34,959 bases of DNA from an uncultured Anaeromyxobacter sp. (lineage in GTDB: Bacteria; Myxococcota; Myxococcia; Myxococcales; Anaeromyxobacteraceae). Positions 16,945-23,810 of the stretch are shown here, one piece after another (positions within the stretch are counted from its first letter, which is position 1; every line of letters starts with the position of its first letter). The position numbers were made by a program, and so were the translations under genes. Location of the stretch: positions 1 through 34,959 of the forward strand of contig CAIOAK010000154.1 in assembly GCA_903855945.1 (NCBI GenBank), given 5' to 3'. Below the pieces are notes generated by a model. That model ran no database searches and was not told where the DNA came from. It was given only the letters and a program-made list of their open reading frames with translations.

Positions 16945-17411
16945 CCACCCCGGCGGCACGGCGGCGGCGCGAGGCGGTGGCCCGGGTCCTGCGGGCCGGC
17001 CCGGTCTCCACCCAGGAGGAGCTCATGGAGGCCTTGCGGCGGGACGGTTTCCGCACCACGCAGGCCACCCTCTCCCGCGACCTGGCCCGGCTCTCGGCGC
17101 GGCGCGTGTCGCGCCCCGACGGCTCCTACTACGAGATCGCCGACGCCCCACCGGCCAGCGTGGCGGCCGCCGTCTCCGGGCTGGTCTCGGCGGTGTCCAC
17201 GAACGGCTCGCTCGTCGTCATCCGCACGCTCCCGGGCAGTGCGCCGGCGGTGGCCCGGGCCATCGACCTGGCCCGGCTTCCGGGCGTCCTCGGCACCATC
17301 GCCGGCGACGACACCGTCTTCGTGGCCCCGGCCCGCGGACGGGGCGCGGCGGGTCTCTCCGGGCGGCTGGCCGGCCTGTTCGAGGCGGGCGCTGTCAAGG
17401 CGGGCAGGTGA
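16941..17411 (+). CDS. argR: Arginine repressor ArgR
   Basis: This 156-residue regulator has the ArgR winged-helix DNA-binding domain (TQEELMEALRRDGFRTTQATLSRDL, recognition helix near residues 39-48) and the C-terminal hexamerisation and arginine-binding domain, with LVVIRTLPGSA and GTIAGDDTVFV (118-128; the two Asp residues bind arginine). The ATG overlaps the argJB stop (ATGA), so it is the last coupled gene of the operon. It most likely represses argC-argJB-argR through the palindrome upstream of argC. The 3' end overlaps the end of the convergent phospholipase-D-like gene by 17 bp. Confidence 0.95.
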   Translation: MTTPAARRRREAVARVLRAGPVSTQEELMEALRRDGFRTTQATLSRDLARLSARRVSRPDGSYYEIADAPPASVAAAVSGLVSAVSTNGSLVVIRTLPGSAPAVARAIDLARLPGVLGTIAGDDTVFVAPARGRGAAGLSGRLAGLFEAGAVKAGR

Positions 17412-18612
17412 TGGTCACGCACTGGCTCCCCGTGGTGCAGGCCTGGGCCGGGAGGGAGTTTCCGGGTGTCGCGAAGTCGCTGGTGAACGTCGCCTGGAGC
17501 CTGTCGATCATGCCCGGGTCGTCGAAGAACGTCCCCAGTTCCCGGTTCTGGAGGAGCGAGGTGTTGGTCAGGTTCTCGGACCCCACGAAGGCGCGGACGC
17601 CGTCGGCGATCACCTGCTTGCCGTGCATGTAGAGGGGGGTCTGGAACGACGGGTCGCTCGTGGGCGGCGGGACGCCCGGCATGACGCGGATGGAGAGGTT
17701 GGTCAGGCCGAGCCCGAGCAGCGTCTTCACCGCGGCGGCGTTCGAGCCCGTGTCGCCCGACAGCAGGATGCGCACCGATGGCCGCGCCGCCGACCGGGCC
17801 ACGGCCCCGATGGCGCAGATCATGTCGTCGTCCCCCAGCTCCTCGGTGGTCAGCAGGAGCGAGCGCCGGGCGCTGCCGATGATCTCGAGGAGCCTCGGCT
17901 TGGAGTTGACCGGGCTGAAGAGGAGGCTCGCCTGCCCCAGCGGCGGCGTGTCGGACGCGGACGGCGGCGGAACCGTCGTGGCCGGCGTGTACGTGTAGGC
18001 ACACCCGGGGTTCGGCGCGGGAAGCGTGAAATCCGAGTCGAAGACCCGGCTCACCTCCTGCACGACCCCCGGGTCGTCGGTGATCACCGCGTAGTCGCGC
18101 GTGCCTCCGAAGTAGCCGGGCATCAGGTTGAGCGACAGGATGAGGGCCTTGCCGGCCGCCCCGGAGAAGCCGCTCGCCGGGCCGTCGATGACGAAGGTCT
18201 TCTGGTGGGTCACGCAGAAGGCGGTGCTGCTGAGCTGGACGGAGATCCCCGCGTTGCGCATGGCGCCGACCGTCTGCTGGATCTGCTGCGCGTTGTTGCC
18301 GGTGCCGTATTGCGCCTGGTCGACGATCACCCGGATGCCCACCCCGCGGTGGGCCGCATCGATGAGCGCCTGCACCACGCCGTTCGCCGGCGCCGCGGGA
18401 GTCTGCTGCACGGTCGCCAGATCCGTGATCTCGTATATCGTGAGCCGGATGTTGTTCGTCGCGGCGGCGATGGCCTCGAGGATGAACGTGCGCCCGTCAT
18501 CGGGCTCTATCGCGAGCCGGGGACCGGACGGGGCCGGGGCCGCGCCCTTGCAGGCGGAGAGGAGCAGCGACAGGACGATCGCCGCCAGTACCGCAGGGAC
18601 GGGTGGGCGCAT
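17395..18612 (-). CDS. Phospholipase-D-like lipoprotein with two HKD motifs
   Basis: This 405-residue protein has a lipobox signal (LLSAC, Cys21), so it is an anchored envelope protein. Two phospholipase D superfamily repeats carry complete HxKx4D motifs: His135/Lys137/Asp142 (HQKTFVID) and His329/Lys331/Asp336 (HGKQVIAD), the second followed by FVGSENLTN. Such enzymes act on phosphodiester bonds of phospholipids or nucleic acids, and the two motifs form one active site. A linker with many Pro and Ser residues (about 205-225) joins the halves. The ATG has a GGAGG site and lies 13 bp after the flavoprotein gene, so they form an operon. Substrate cannot be told from sequence. Confidence 0.88.
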   Translation of the reverse strand: MRPPVPAVLAAIVLSLLLSACKGAAPAPSGPRLAIEPDDGRTFILEAIAAATNNIRLTIYEITDLATVQQTPAAPANGVVQALIDAAHRGVGIRVIVDQAQYGTGNNAQQIQQTVGAMRNAGISVQLSSTAFCVTHQKTFVIDGPASGFSGAAGKALILSLNLMPGYFGGTRDYAVITDDPGVVQEVSRVFDSDFTLPAPNPGCAYTYTPATTVPPPSASDTPPLGQASLLFSPVNSKPRLLEIIGSARRSLLLTTEELGDDDMICAIGAVARSAARPSVRILLSGDTGSNAAAVKTLLGLGLTNLSIRVMPGVPPPTSDPSFQTPLYMHGKQVIADGVRAFVGSENLTNTSLLQNRELGTFFDDPGMIDRLQATFTSDFATPGNSLPAQACTTGSQCVTITCPP

Positions 18613-18625
18613 CGGGGGTTCCCTC

Positions 18626-19843
18626 CTAGCTCTGCGCCGCGATCCGGGCCCATTCGCCCCGGGACCGCTGCACGCAGTCCTCGATGGCGAGCCCCTCGAA
18701 GTAGTTGCCGGTGAGCGCCAGCCGCTCGCCGTCCAGCATCCGGTCGATCTCCACGAGCGTGCGGTCGTGGCCGAGGACCGGGGACGGGAGCAGCGTCATG
18801 CGACGGTCCACCTGCTCGAAGTCGGACTGCGCCACGCCGAGCACCTCGGCGATGCGGGCACGCCGCTTCTCGTCGGTGAGGCCGGTGCGGAAGTGGAAGG
18901 CGAAGGCGCGCCGCGACGGATCGGGAAGCGGGTCTCGCGTCACCGCCGACCAGAAGAGGTCGTCGGCCGGGACCAGGAAGGCCATCTCGGGCAGCTTCAC
19001 CTTCTCGCGCCGGACCACCACCCCCACCGACTCGGTGGCCGCCATGCCGATGCGCGCCAGCTCGCCGGCCAGATCGGGGAAGTCGGAGCGGAGGAGCGCC
19101 GCCGCCATGGACGGCGGCACGGCCAGCGCCACCACCGGCGCCTCGATCTCGCTGCCGTCGGCGAGCCGCACCCGGTAGGCCGGGCCGATGCGCCGCACCT
19201 CCTTCACCGGGGCGGAGGTCCGGGTCTCGATCCCGGGCGTGGCGGCGACGGCGGCCGTCACCGTGGCGAGCCCTCCGTCGAGCGTGAAGCTCTTCACCAC
19301 GTCCTTCCGTCGGGGCCGCTTCTTGAAGAGCGAGCCGGGGCCGGTGGCGGGGAAACCGTCCACGTTCTGGGAGGGCACGGCGGAGAGGAAGGGGGCGAGC
19401 ACGCGGGAGTAGTTCCGCTTGCCCACCACGCCGGAGTACCAGCCGCAGGTGGTGGCCCCCTGCTTGGATGCGCGCAGCCCGCGCAGCACGTTGCGGAGCA
19501 GCTCGCGCCTGTCGAAGCGGAGGAGGACCGAGATCGGCCCGAGCATGTCGAGCGCGCCGTCGCGCAGGAAGGCGAAGCGCTTTCGCGCGTCCCCGCGCGC
19601 CACGATCCGGTCCCGGAGGCCAACGCCCTCGACGACCTCCAGGAAGGCGGAGTAGGAGTTGTAACAGGTGTGCGCGCCCAGCTCGTACCAGTAGCCGTCG
19701 GCGGCGCGGCGGGAGTCGAGACATCCTCCGACGCGGTCGGCCCCCTCGAGCACGAGCGGCTTCCGCCCCGAACGGGCCGCGTGCCAGGCGAAGGAGAGGC
19801 CGCTCACGCCCCCTCCGACGACGACGACATCCCTCGATTCCAT
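18626..19843 (-). CDS. Protoporphyrinogen-oxidase-like FAD flavoprotein
   Basis: This 405-residue flavin amine-oxidase family protein starts with the dinucleotide-binding motif VVVVGGGVSGLSFAWHAARSG, followed by LVLEGADRVGGCLDSRR. SFTLDGGLATVTAAVAATPG and the C-terminal LTGNYFEGLAIEDCV match protoporphyrinogen/coproporphyrinogen oxidases (HemG/HemY type), which aromatise porphyrinogens in haem synthesis. It is shorter than typical members (about 450-480). No other haem genes are nearby, so another amine-oxidase-type reaction remains possible. A GGAGG lies about 14 bp before the ATG. It is the first gene of a pair with the phospholipase-D-like lipoprotein and is divergent from the dehydrogenase at 19989. 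Confidence 0.78.
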   Translation of the reverse strand: MESRDVVVVGGGVSGLSFAWHAARSGRKPLVLEGADRVGGCLDSRRAADGYWYELGAHTCYNSYSAFLEVVEGVGLRDRIVARGDARKRFAFLRDGALDMLGPISVLLRFDRRELLRNVLRGLRASKQGATTCGWYSGVVGKRNYSRVLAPFLSAVPSQNVDGFPATGPGSLFKKRPRRKDVVKSFTLDGGLATVTAAVAATPGIETRTSAPVKEVRRIGPAYRVRLADGSEIEAPVVALAVPPSMAAALLRSDFPDLAGELARIGMAATESVGVVVRREKVKLPEMAFLVPADDLFWSAVTRDPLPDPSRRAFAFHFRTGLTDEKRRARIAEVLGVAQSDFEQVDRRMTLLPSPVLGHDRTLVEIDRMLDGERLALTGNYFEGLAIEDCVQRSRGEWARIAAQS

Positions 19844-19988
19844 CTGGGCTTTTCGACCTCCGTGCCGGATGCGCGACGGCCGGGCAGCGTCGCATGGCGC
19901 GCCGCAGTGCGCCAGCGCTATTCGCCCGTTCCGCGCCCGTCGGATCGCGCTTTCACCTCCCGTCTCCTTGGGCTACAAGGTTTGATCC

Positions 19989-20867
19989 ATGAAGATCGGC
20001 TTTCTCGGCACCGGGACCATGGGCGCTCCCATGGCCAACAATCTCCGCAAGTCTGGCCACACCGTCACCGTCTGGAACCGCACCGCCTCCAAGGCGGAGC
20101 CGCTCGTGAAAAAGGGGGCGAAGACCGCCCCCTCCCCACGCGAGGCGGCCGCGGGCCAGGATCTGGTCTTCCTCTGCCTCTCCGACGAGAAGGCGGTCGA
20201 GTCGGTCCTCGAAGGGCCGGACGGGGCGCTCTCGGGCCTCGGCAAGGGTACGGTGCTCGTGGACGTCTCCACCGCCGGCGTGCGCAGCGCGCGGGCCGTG
20301 GAGGAACGGGTTCGCGCCCGGGGCGCCTCCTTCGTGGCCGCTCCGCTGCTCGGCTCCAGGACCGCGGCCGAGAAGGCACAGCTCATCATCGTGGCCGGCG
20401 GCCCGGCGGAGGCCCGCGAGAAGGCCCGTCCGGCGCTCCGCGCGCTCTCGGCGCGGGTCATCGAGCTCGACAGCGCGCCGCAGGCGGCCCTCATGAAACT
20501 GGTGGTGAACTCCGTCGGCGGCGCCATGATGGTGGCCTACGCCGAGGGGCTCGCGCTGGGGGCCTCGGGCGGCCTCGACGTCGCCAAGGTGGTGGAGACG
20601 CTGCAGGCCTCCCCCTTCCACTCGCCGCTCTTCCTCATGAAGGGGGAGCAGATCCTGGCCCGCGACTGGGCGGCGCGGTTCGCGGTGTCGCTCGCCGAGA
20701 AGGACCAGCGGCTCGCCCAGGAGGCGGCCGCCGATCAGGGCGCGCGGATGCCGGTGAACGCCGCGGTGCGGGCGCTCTTCGCCGACGCCATCGGGGCGGG
20801 GCACGGCGCCAACGACATGGCGGCGGTGGCCGACGTCTACTTCGGCTGGGCGGGCGTGAAGAAGTAG
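19989..20867 (+). CDS. Beta-hydroxyacid dehydrogenase (3-hydroxyisobutyrate / GHB dehydrogenase family)
   Basis: This 292-residue NAD(P)-dependent reductase has the Rossmann motif KIGFLGTGTMGAPMANNLRKSG at the N-terminus, with VWNRT following (the Asn-Arg-Thr suggests NADP preference). It also has a DVSTAGVRSARAVEE substrate loop and the catalytic lysine in ALMKLVVNSVGGAMM. It belongs with 3-hydroxyisobutyrate, tartronate semialdehyde and succinic semialdehyde (glyoxylate) reductases; the exact substrate is not clear, although the motif set resembles succinic-semialdehyde/glyoxylate reductases. The ATG is preceded by AAGG with 8-bp spacing. It is transcribed alone and faces the convergent WYL gene pair across a 19-bp gap. 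Confidence 0.88.
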   Translation: MKIGFLGTGTMGAPMANNLRKSGHTVTVWNRTASKAEPLVKKGAKTAPSPREAAAGQDLVFLCLSDEKAVESVLEGPDGALSGLGKGTVLVDVSTAGVRSARAVEERVRARGASFVAAPLLGSRTAAEKAQLIIVAGGPAEAREKARPALRALSARVIELDSAPQAALMKLVVNSVGGAMMVAYAEGLALGASGGLDVAKVVETLQASPFHSPLFLMKGEQILARDWAARFAVSLAEKDQRLAQEAAADQGARMPVNAAVRALFADAIGAGHGANDMAAVADVYFGWAGVKK

Positions 20868-20886
20868 CCCGGTTCCCGGCCGGCCC

Positions 20887-21861
20887 TCAGCTTCGCCGAC
20901 CGTAGCGGGCCAGCGCCTTCCGGACCGCCTCGCCGAAGTGGCGTCGCGCCGGGGGAGGCCCGAGCACCTCCGCGTCGCCCCCGAAGGACAGGGCGAAGCG
21001 GGTGGCCCACTCGTCGCTCACGCCGGGGACCTCCACCACGGCCCCCCCCTTCCGGTCGCGGCTCACCACCCGCCACTGGCCCGGCCGGGCCAGCGCCCAG
21101 GCCGCCGAGAGCGCCCCGAGCCGCAGGCGCACCGGAGGGCCGCTCGCCTCGGAGAAGAGGTGCGCCCGGGCCAGCTCCGCCTCGCCGGGCGGCTCGAAGC
21201 GCCGGTCGTCCACGGCACACTCCCGGATGCGGTCGAGCCGGAAGGGCAGCGCCCGGCCGCGCGACTCGTCGTGCCCCCACAGGTACCAGTGGCCGAGCCG
21301 CTGGGCGAGCGTGTAGGGGTGCACCACCCGCTCGTTCTCCTCGCCCCGGGTGGCGGTGAAGTAGCGGATGCGGAGCGCGCGCCGCCCCGCGATGGCCTGC
21401 TCGATGCGCCCGAGGAGCGAGTCCTTGGCCGGGGGGGAGCCGGCGAAGATGCAGGAGAGCAGCTCCTCGAAGAGGGCGCGGCGGTCCCGCGGCACCGACT
21501 CCCGGAGCGCCTTCACCACCCGCTCGCGCCCCTCGCCTCCCAGGGCCAGCGCAGCCGCCGCCAGCGCGGCTGCTTCACTCTCAGTGAACCGCGGCGGGCG
21601 GGAGAAGCTCTGGTGCAGGGCCACGTGGACGCGGTCCCCCTCCACGTAGAGGTCGAGGAAGTCGTCCGGGGCGAAGGGCGGGCAGCCCACGCCGAGGAGG
21701 AAGTCGAGATCCTCCAGGATCTGCTTCTCGGTCACCCCGCAGCGCCGCGCCAGGTCGCGCACCGGGACGCCGGGGTGGCGCACCGCGTAGGGCACGAGGA
21801 AGAGCACGCGCCGGAGCCGCTCCCGCGCGTCCGGCTTGGGGACGGCGACCTTGCGGGTCAC
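20887..21861 (-). CDS. WYL-domain transcriptional regulator (second of a pair)
   Basis: This 324-residue protein has an N-terminal winged-helix region (RRVLFLVPYAVRHPGVPVRDLARRCGV, then TEKQILEDLDFLLGVG), a central WYL domain (RIEQAIAGRRALRIRYF, HPYTLAQRLGHWYLWGHDESRGRALPFRLDRI) and a C-terminal WCX-like extension. WYL proteins sense ligands such as single-stranded DNA or nucleotides and control stress or defence genes. The GTG start overlaps the stop of its paralogous partner (GTGA). The pair resembles PafB-PafC, which activate DNA-damage genes in actinobacteria, but no proteasome genes are present. An exact palindrome copy lies at 21574-21588. Confidence 0.88.
   Translation of the reverse strand: MTRKVAVPKPDARERLRRVLFLVPYAVRHPGVPVRDLARRCGVTEKQILEDLDFLLGVGCPPFAPDDFLDLYVEGDRVHVALHQSFSRPPRFTESEAAALAAAALALGGEGRERVVKALRESVPRDRRALFEELLSCIFAGSPPAKDSLLGRIEQAIAGRRALRIRYFTATRGEENERVVHPYTLAQRLGHWYLWGHDESRGRALPFRLDRIRECAVDDRRFEPPGEAELARAHLFSEASGPPVRLRLGALSAAWALARPGQWRVVSRDRKGGAVVEVPGVSDEWATRFALSFGGDAEVLGPPPARRHFGEAVRKALARYGRRS
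21574..21588. repeat. TTCAC-N5-GTGAA palindrome, copy 4 (exact)
   Basis: TTCACTCTCAGTGAA within the second WYL gene. The arms TTCACT/AGTGAA are perfect. On the coding strand it is read TTC|ACT|GAG|AGT|GAA, a different phase from most copies. Confidence 0.7.
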
Positions 21862-22871
21862 GCCACCCTCCGGGCCAGCGCCGCCAGGACCTTGCGGGCC
21901 TTCTCGCGCAGCGGGCGCGGGGCCAGGATCTCGGCCCGGTCGCCGAGGGCCAGCACGTGCCGGAGCAGGGCCTCCTGGTTCGTGGCCTCCACCTCGACCA
22001 CCGTGCCGCCGGTCGTCTCCTTCCAGGCCGCCCGGGGCCCGAACGAGTCCCGCTCCTCGGGGCTGGCCGGTCCGTCGAGCCGGACCCGGCAGCGCACCGG
22101 GGCGTGCACCCCGAACTCCCAGGGCTCGCGGGTGGCCAGCGCGGCCAGCGAGAAGCCCTTCCTCACCTCGAAGTCGGGGGTGCGGGGCGCCGCCTGATTC
22201 ACTTGCAGTGAAATGATGCGCGCGAGGTGGAAGCTGCGGATCTCCTGGCGCAGCCGGCAGAAGCCGGCCACGAACCAGGCGCCGCCGCGCTGGTAGAGCC
22301 CGTAGGGATCCACGTCCCGCTCGGTGCGGGCGCGCCGCTCGGCCCCGGCGTAGACGAGGTGGACCCGCTTCTTCCCGGCCACGGCCTGGGAGAGGGCCTC
22401 CAGCCGGGCCGACGACTCCGCCCGCGCCTCCTCCCCGGCATCGTCGGCGGAGAGCTGCAAGGCCGCCACCGCGGCCACCTCCGACGCACCCGGCGCGCGG
22501 GCCGCGAAGGAGAGCTTGTTCATCGCGTGGGCGAGGTCGCGCGCGTACGGAAAGGCCCGCTGGGCCAGCGCCGCCGATCCCGCCAGGTAGAGGAGCGCCA
22601 GGTCCTCCGGGGCGAGCTTCAGATCCGGGAGGTAGAAGTCCTCCTTGTCCACGAGGTAGCCGGCCGACAGGTCCTCGTCGCCACCCACCCATCGGACCGG
22701 GACGCCGAGCTCCAGCAGCTCCGCCTTGTCCCGCTCGAACTTCCGGATGGCGGCCTCGCCGCTTCCGCCGTAGTCGTCGGGGAACTGCTCCTGGATCTCG
22801 CGCCAGGAGACCGGCTCCGGGGCACGGAGCAGGAGTGCCGCCAGGTCGAGGAGCCGCTCCGCCTTCTGCAT
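21858..22871 (-). CDS. WYL-domain transcriptional regulator (first of a pair)
   Basis: This 337-residue protein has an N-terminal helix-turn-helix region (KAERLLDLAALLLRAPEPVSWREIQEQFPDDY, followed by AAIRKFERDKAELLELGVPV), a WYL domain (LSQAVAGKKRVHLVYAGAERRART, DVDPYGLYQRGGAWFVAGFCRLRQEIRSFHLARI) and a C-terminal WCX-type domain. The ATG is preceded by GGAGGAGG about 9 bp upstream. It is the first gene of the two-gene WYL operon and is coupled to the second by a GTGA overlap; the two may form a heterodimer as PafB and PafC do. An exact palindrome copy lies at 22198-22212. Target genes are unknown. Confidence 0.88.
   Translation of the reverse strand: MQKAERLLDLAALLLRAPEPVSWREIQEQFPDDYGGSGEAAIRKFERDKAELLELGVPVRWVGGDEDLSAGYLVDKEDFYLPDLKLAPEDLALLYLAGSAALAQRAFPYARDLAHAMNKLSFAARAPGASEVAAVAALQLSADDAGEEARAESSARLEALSQAVAGKKRVHLVYAGAERRARTERDVDPYGLYQRGGAWFVAGFCRLRQEIRSFHLARIISLQVNQAAPRTPDFEVRKGFSLAALATREPWEFGVHAPVRCRVRLDGPASPEERDSFGPRAAWKETTGGTVVEVEATNQEALLRHVLALGDRAEILAPRPLREKARKVLAALARRVA
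22198..22212. repeat. TTCAC-N5-GTGAA palindrome, copy 5 (exact)
   Basis: TTCACTTGCAGTGAA within the first WYL gene, 624 bp from copy 4. It is read T|TCA|CTG|CAA|GTG|AA, with rare ATT, TCA, CAA and AAT codons at and beside it. Confidence 0.7.
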
Positions 22872-22895
22872 GGGGCGCCTCCTCCGGCCCTTCCG

Positions 22896-23741
22896 CTACT
22901 CGCCCGACGGGGTGCCGGGGGACGGCGGCGAGGCCGCGGCGGCCGCCGCCTGCGCCCGGCGCTCCTCGCGCGCCGCCTGACGGACGGCGTCGATGAGCTC
23001 CTCGTGCTCCTTGCGGAGGGCGTCGTGGCGGCGCTTCAGCTCGTTGTAGCGGTCCTTCGCGATGTCGAGCTCCCCCTTCTGGACCATGTAGACCCGCTTG
23101 TCGGTCTCGAGACGCCCCTTGGCCGCCTTGAGATCACGGTCCATCTCGGCGGCCTTCTTGCGGGCCTCGGCGAGCTTCACCTCTGCCTTGTCGGCCCGCT
23201 CCGTCTCGGCCTGGAGCTTCGACTCGTCCGGGGCGAGGGGCGGCGGCGGAGCCAGCGGCTCGGCAGCGGCCTTGGCGGCCTCGAGGGCCTGGGCGCGGGC
23301 CTTCGCCACGGCGTCGGCGGCCTCGGTCCGGGCGCGCTCCACGTCCCGGCTGGCGCTCGCGGCCTGCCCTTCGAGCGATCGGGCCCGCTCGGCGGCGGCG
23401 GTGGCCTCCGCCCTGGCCTCGGTGAGCCGGGTGGTGAGCTTCTCGATCTCCTCGCGCAGCGCCGGGGCGCCGGCGGTCCTCTTCACCACCTCGGCCTGCT
23501 CGAAGGCCTTCTTCTTGGCCTCCCGGAGCTGGTCGCGGAGCTGTGACACCTCGTCCCGGCGCTCCTTCGCCTCGCCGCGGGACGTGGACGCCTCCCGGGA
23601 GGCCGTATCGGCCTTCTCCTGGGCCTGGCGGAGCGCTTCCTCCTTGCCGGCGAGCTGGCCCTGGGCGGTTCGGTGGGAGGCGAAGAAGTAGACGGCCGCG
23701 AGGACCGCGACGAGAGCGATGAAGAGGAGGAGACCGGTCAT
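22896..23741 (-). CDS. Membrane-anchored coiled-coil protein
   Basis: This 281-residue protein has one N-terminal membrane segment (MTGLLLFIALVAVLAAVYFFA) followed by about 240 residues of almost continuous charged helix with heptad-like patterns (KEEALRQAQEKADTASREAS, LREAKKKAFEQAEVVKRT, VKLAEARKKAAEMDRDLKAA). A short proline-rich break (PLAPPPPLAP) splits two coiled-coil regions, and the C-terminus is Ala/Pro-rich. No family is recognised; a scaffold or envelope-spanning role would be a guess. It is transcribed divergently from the sensor kinase, with a likely promoter TTGCCA-18-TAGCTT ending 9 bp before the ATG and no ribosome-binding site. The first WYL gene follows 24 bp downstream on the same strand. 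Confidence 0.82.
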   Translation of the reverse strand: MTGLLLFIALVAVLAAVYFFASHRTAQGQLAGKEEALRQAQEKADTASREASTSRGEAKERRDEVSQLRDQLREAKKKAFEQAEVVKRTAGAPALREEIEKLTTRLTEARAEATAAAERARSLEGQAASASRDVERARTEAADAVAKARAQALEAAKAAAEPLAPPPPLAPDESKLQAETERADKAEVKLAEARKKAAEMDRDLKAAKGRLETDKRVYMVQKGELDIAKDRYNELKRRHDALRKEHEELIDAVRQAAREERRAQAAAAAASPPSPGTPSGE

Positions 23742-23750
23742 GGGGGGACG

Positions 23751-23804
23751 AAGCTAACGCCCGTCCCGACCTCTTGGCAAGGCAGTACGCTCGCGGGTTA
23801 CATT
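23751..23804. promoter_or_regulatory. Divergent promoters with overlapping -35 elements
   Basis: The heptamer TTGGCAA (23774-23780) provides TTGGCA for rightward transcription (to a -10 TACATT at 23799-23804, spacing 19, or TTACAT one base earlier). On the other strand it provides TTGCCA for leftward transcription (18 bp to TAGCTT, 23756-23751). Both start codons lie 6-9 bp after the -10 elements, so both mRNAs would be nearly leaderless. Confidence 0.45.
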
Positions 23805-23810
23805 CCCGCC

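Noticed and set aside
20379-20867. Convergent antisense frames over the dehydrogenase gene
   Set aside because: They lack recognisable motifs and mirror the codon pattern of the real gene.
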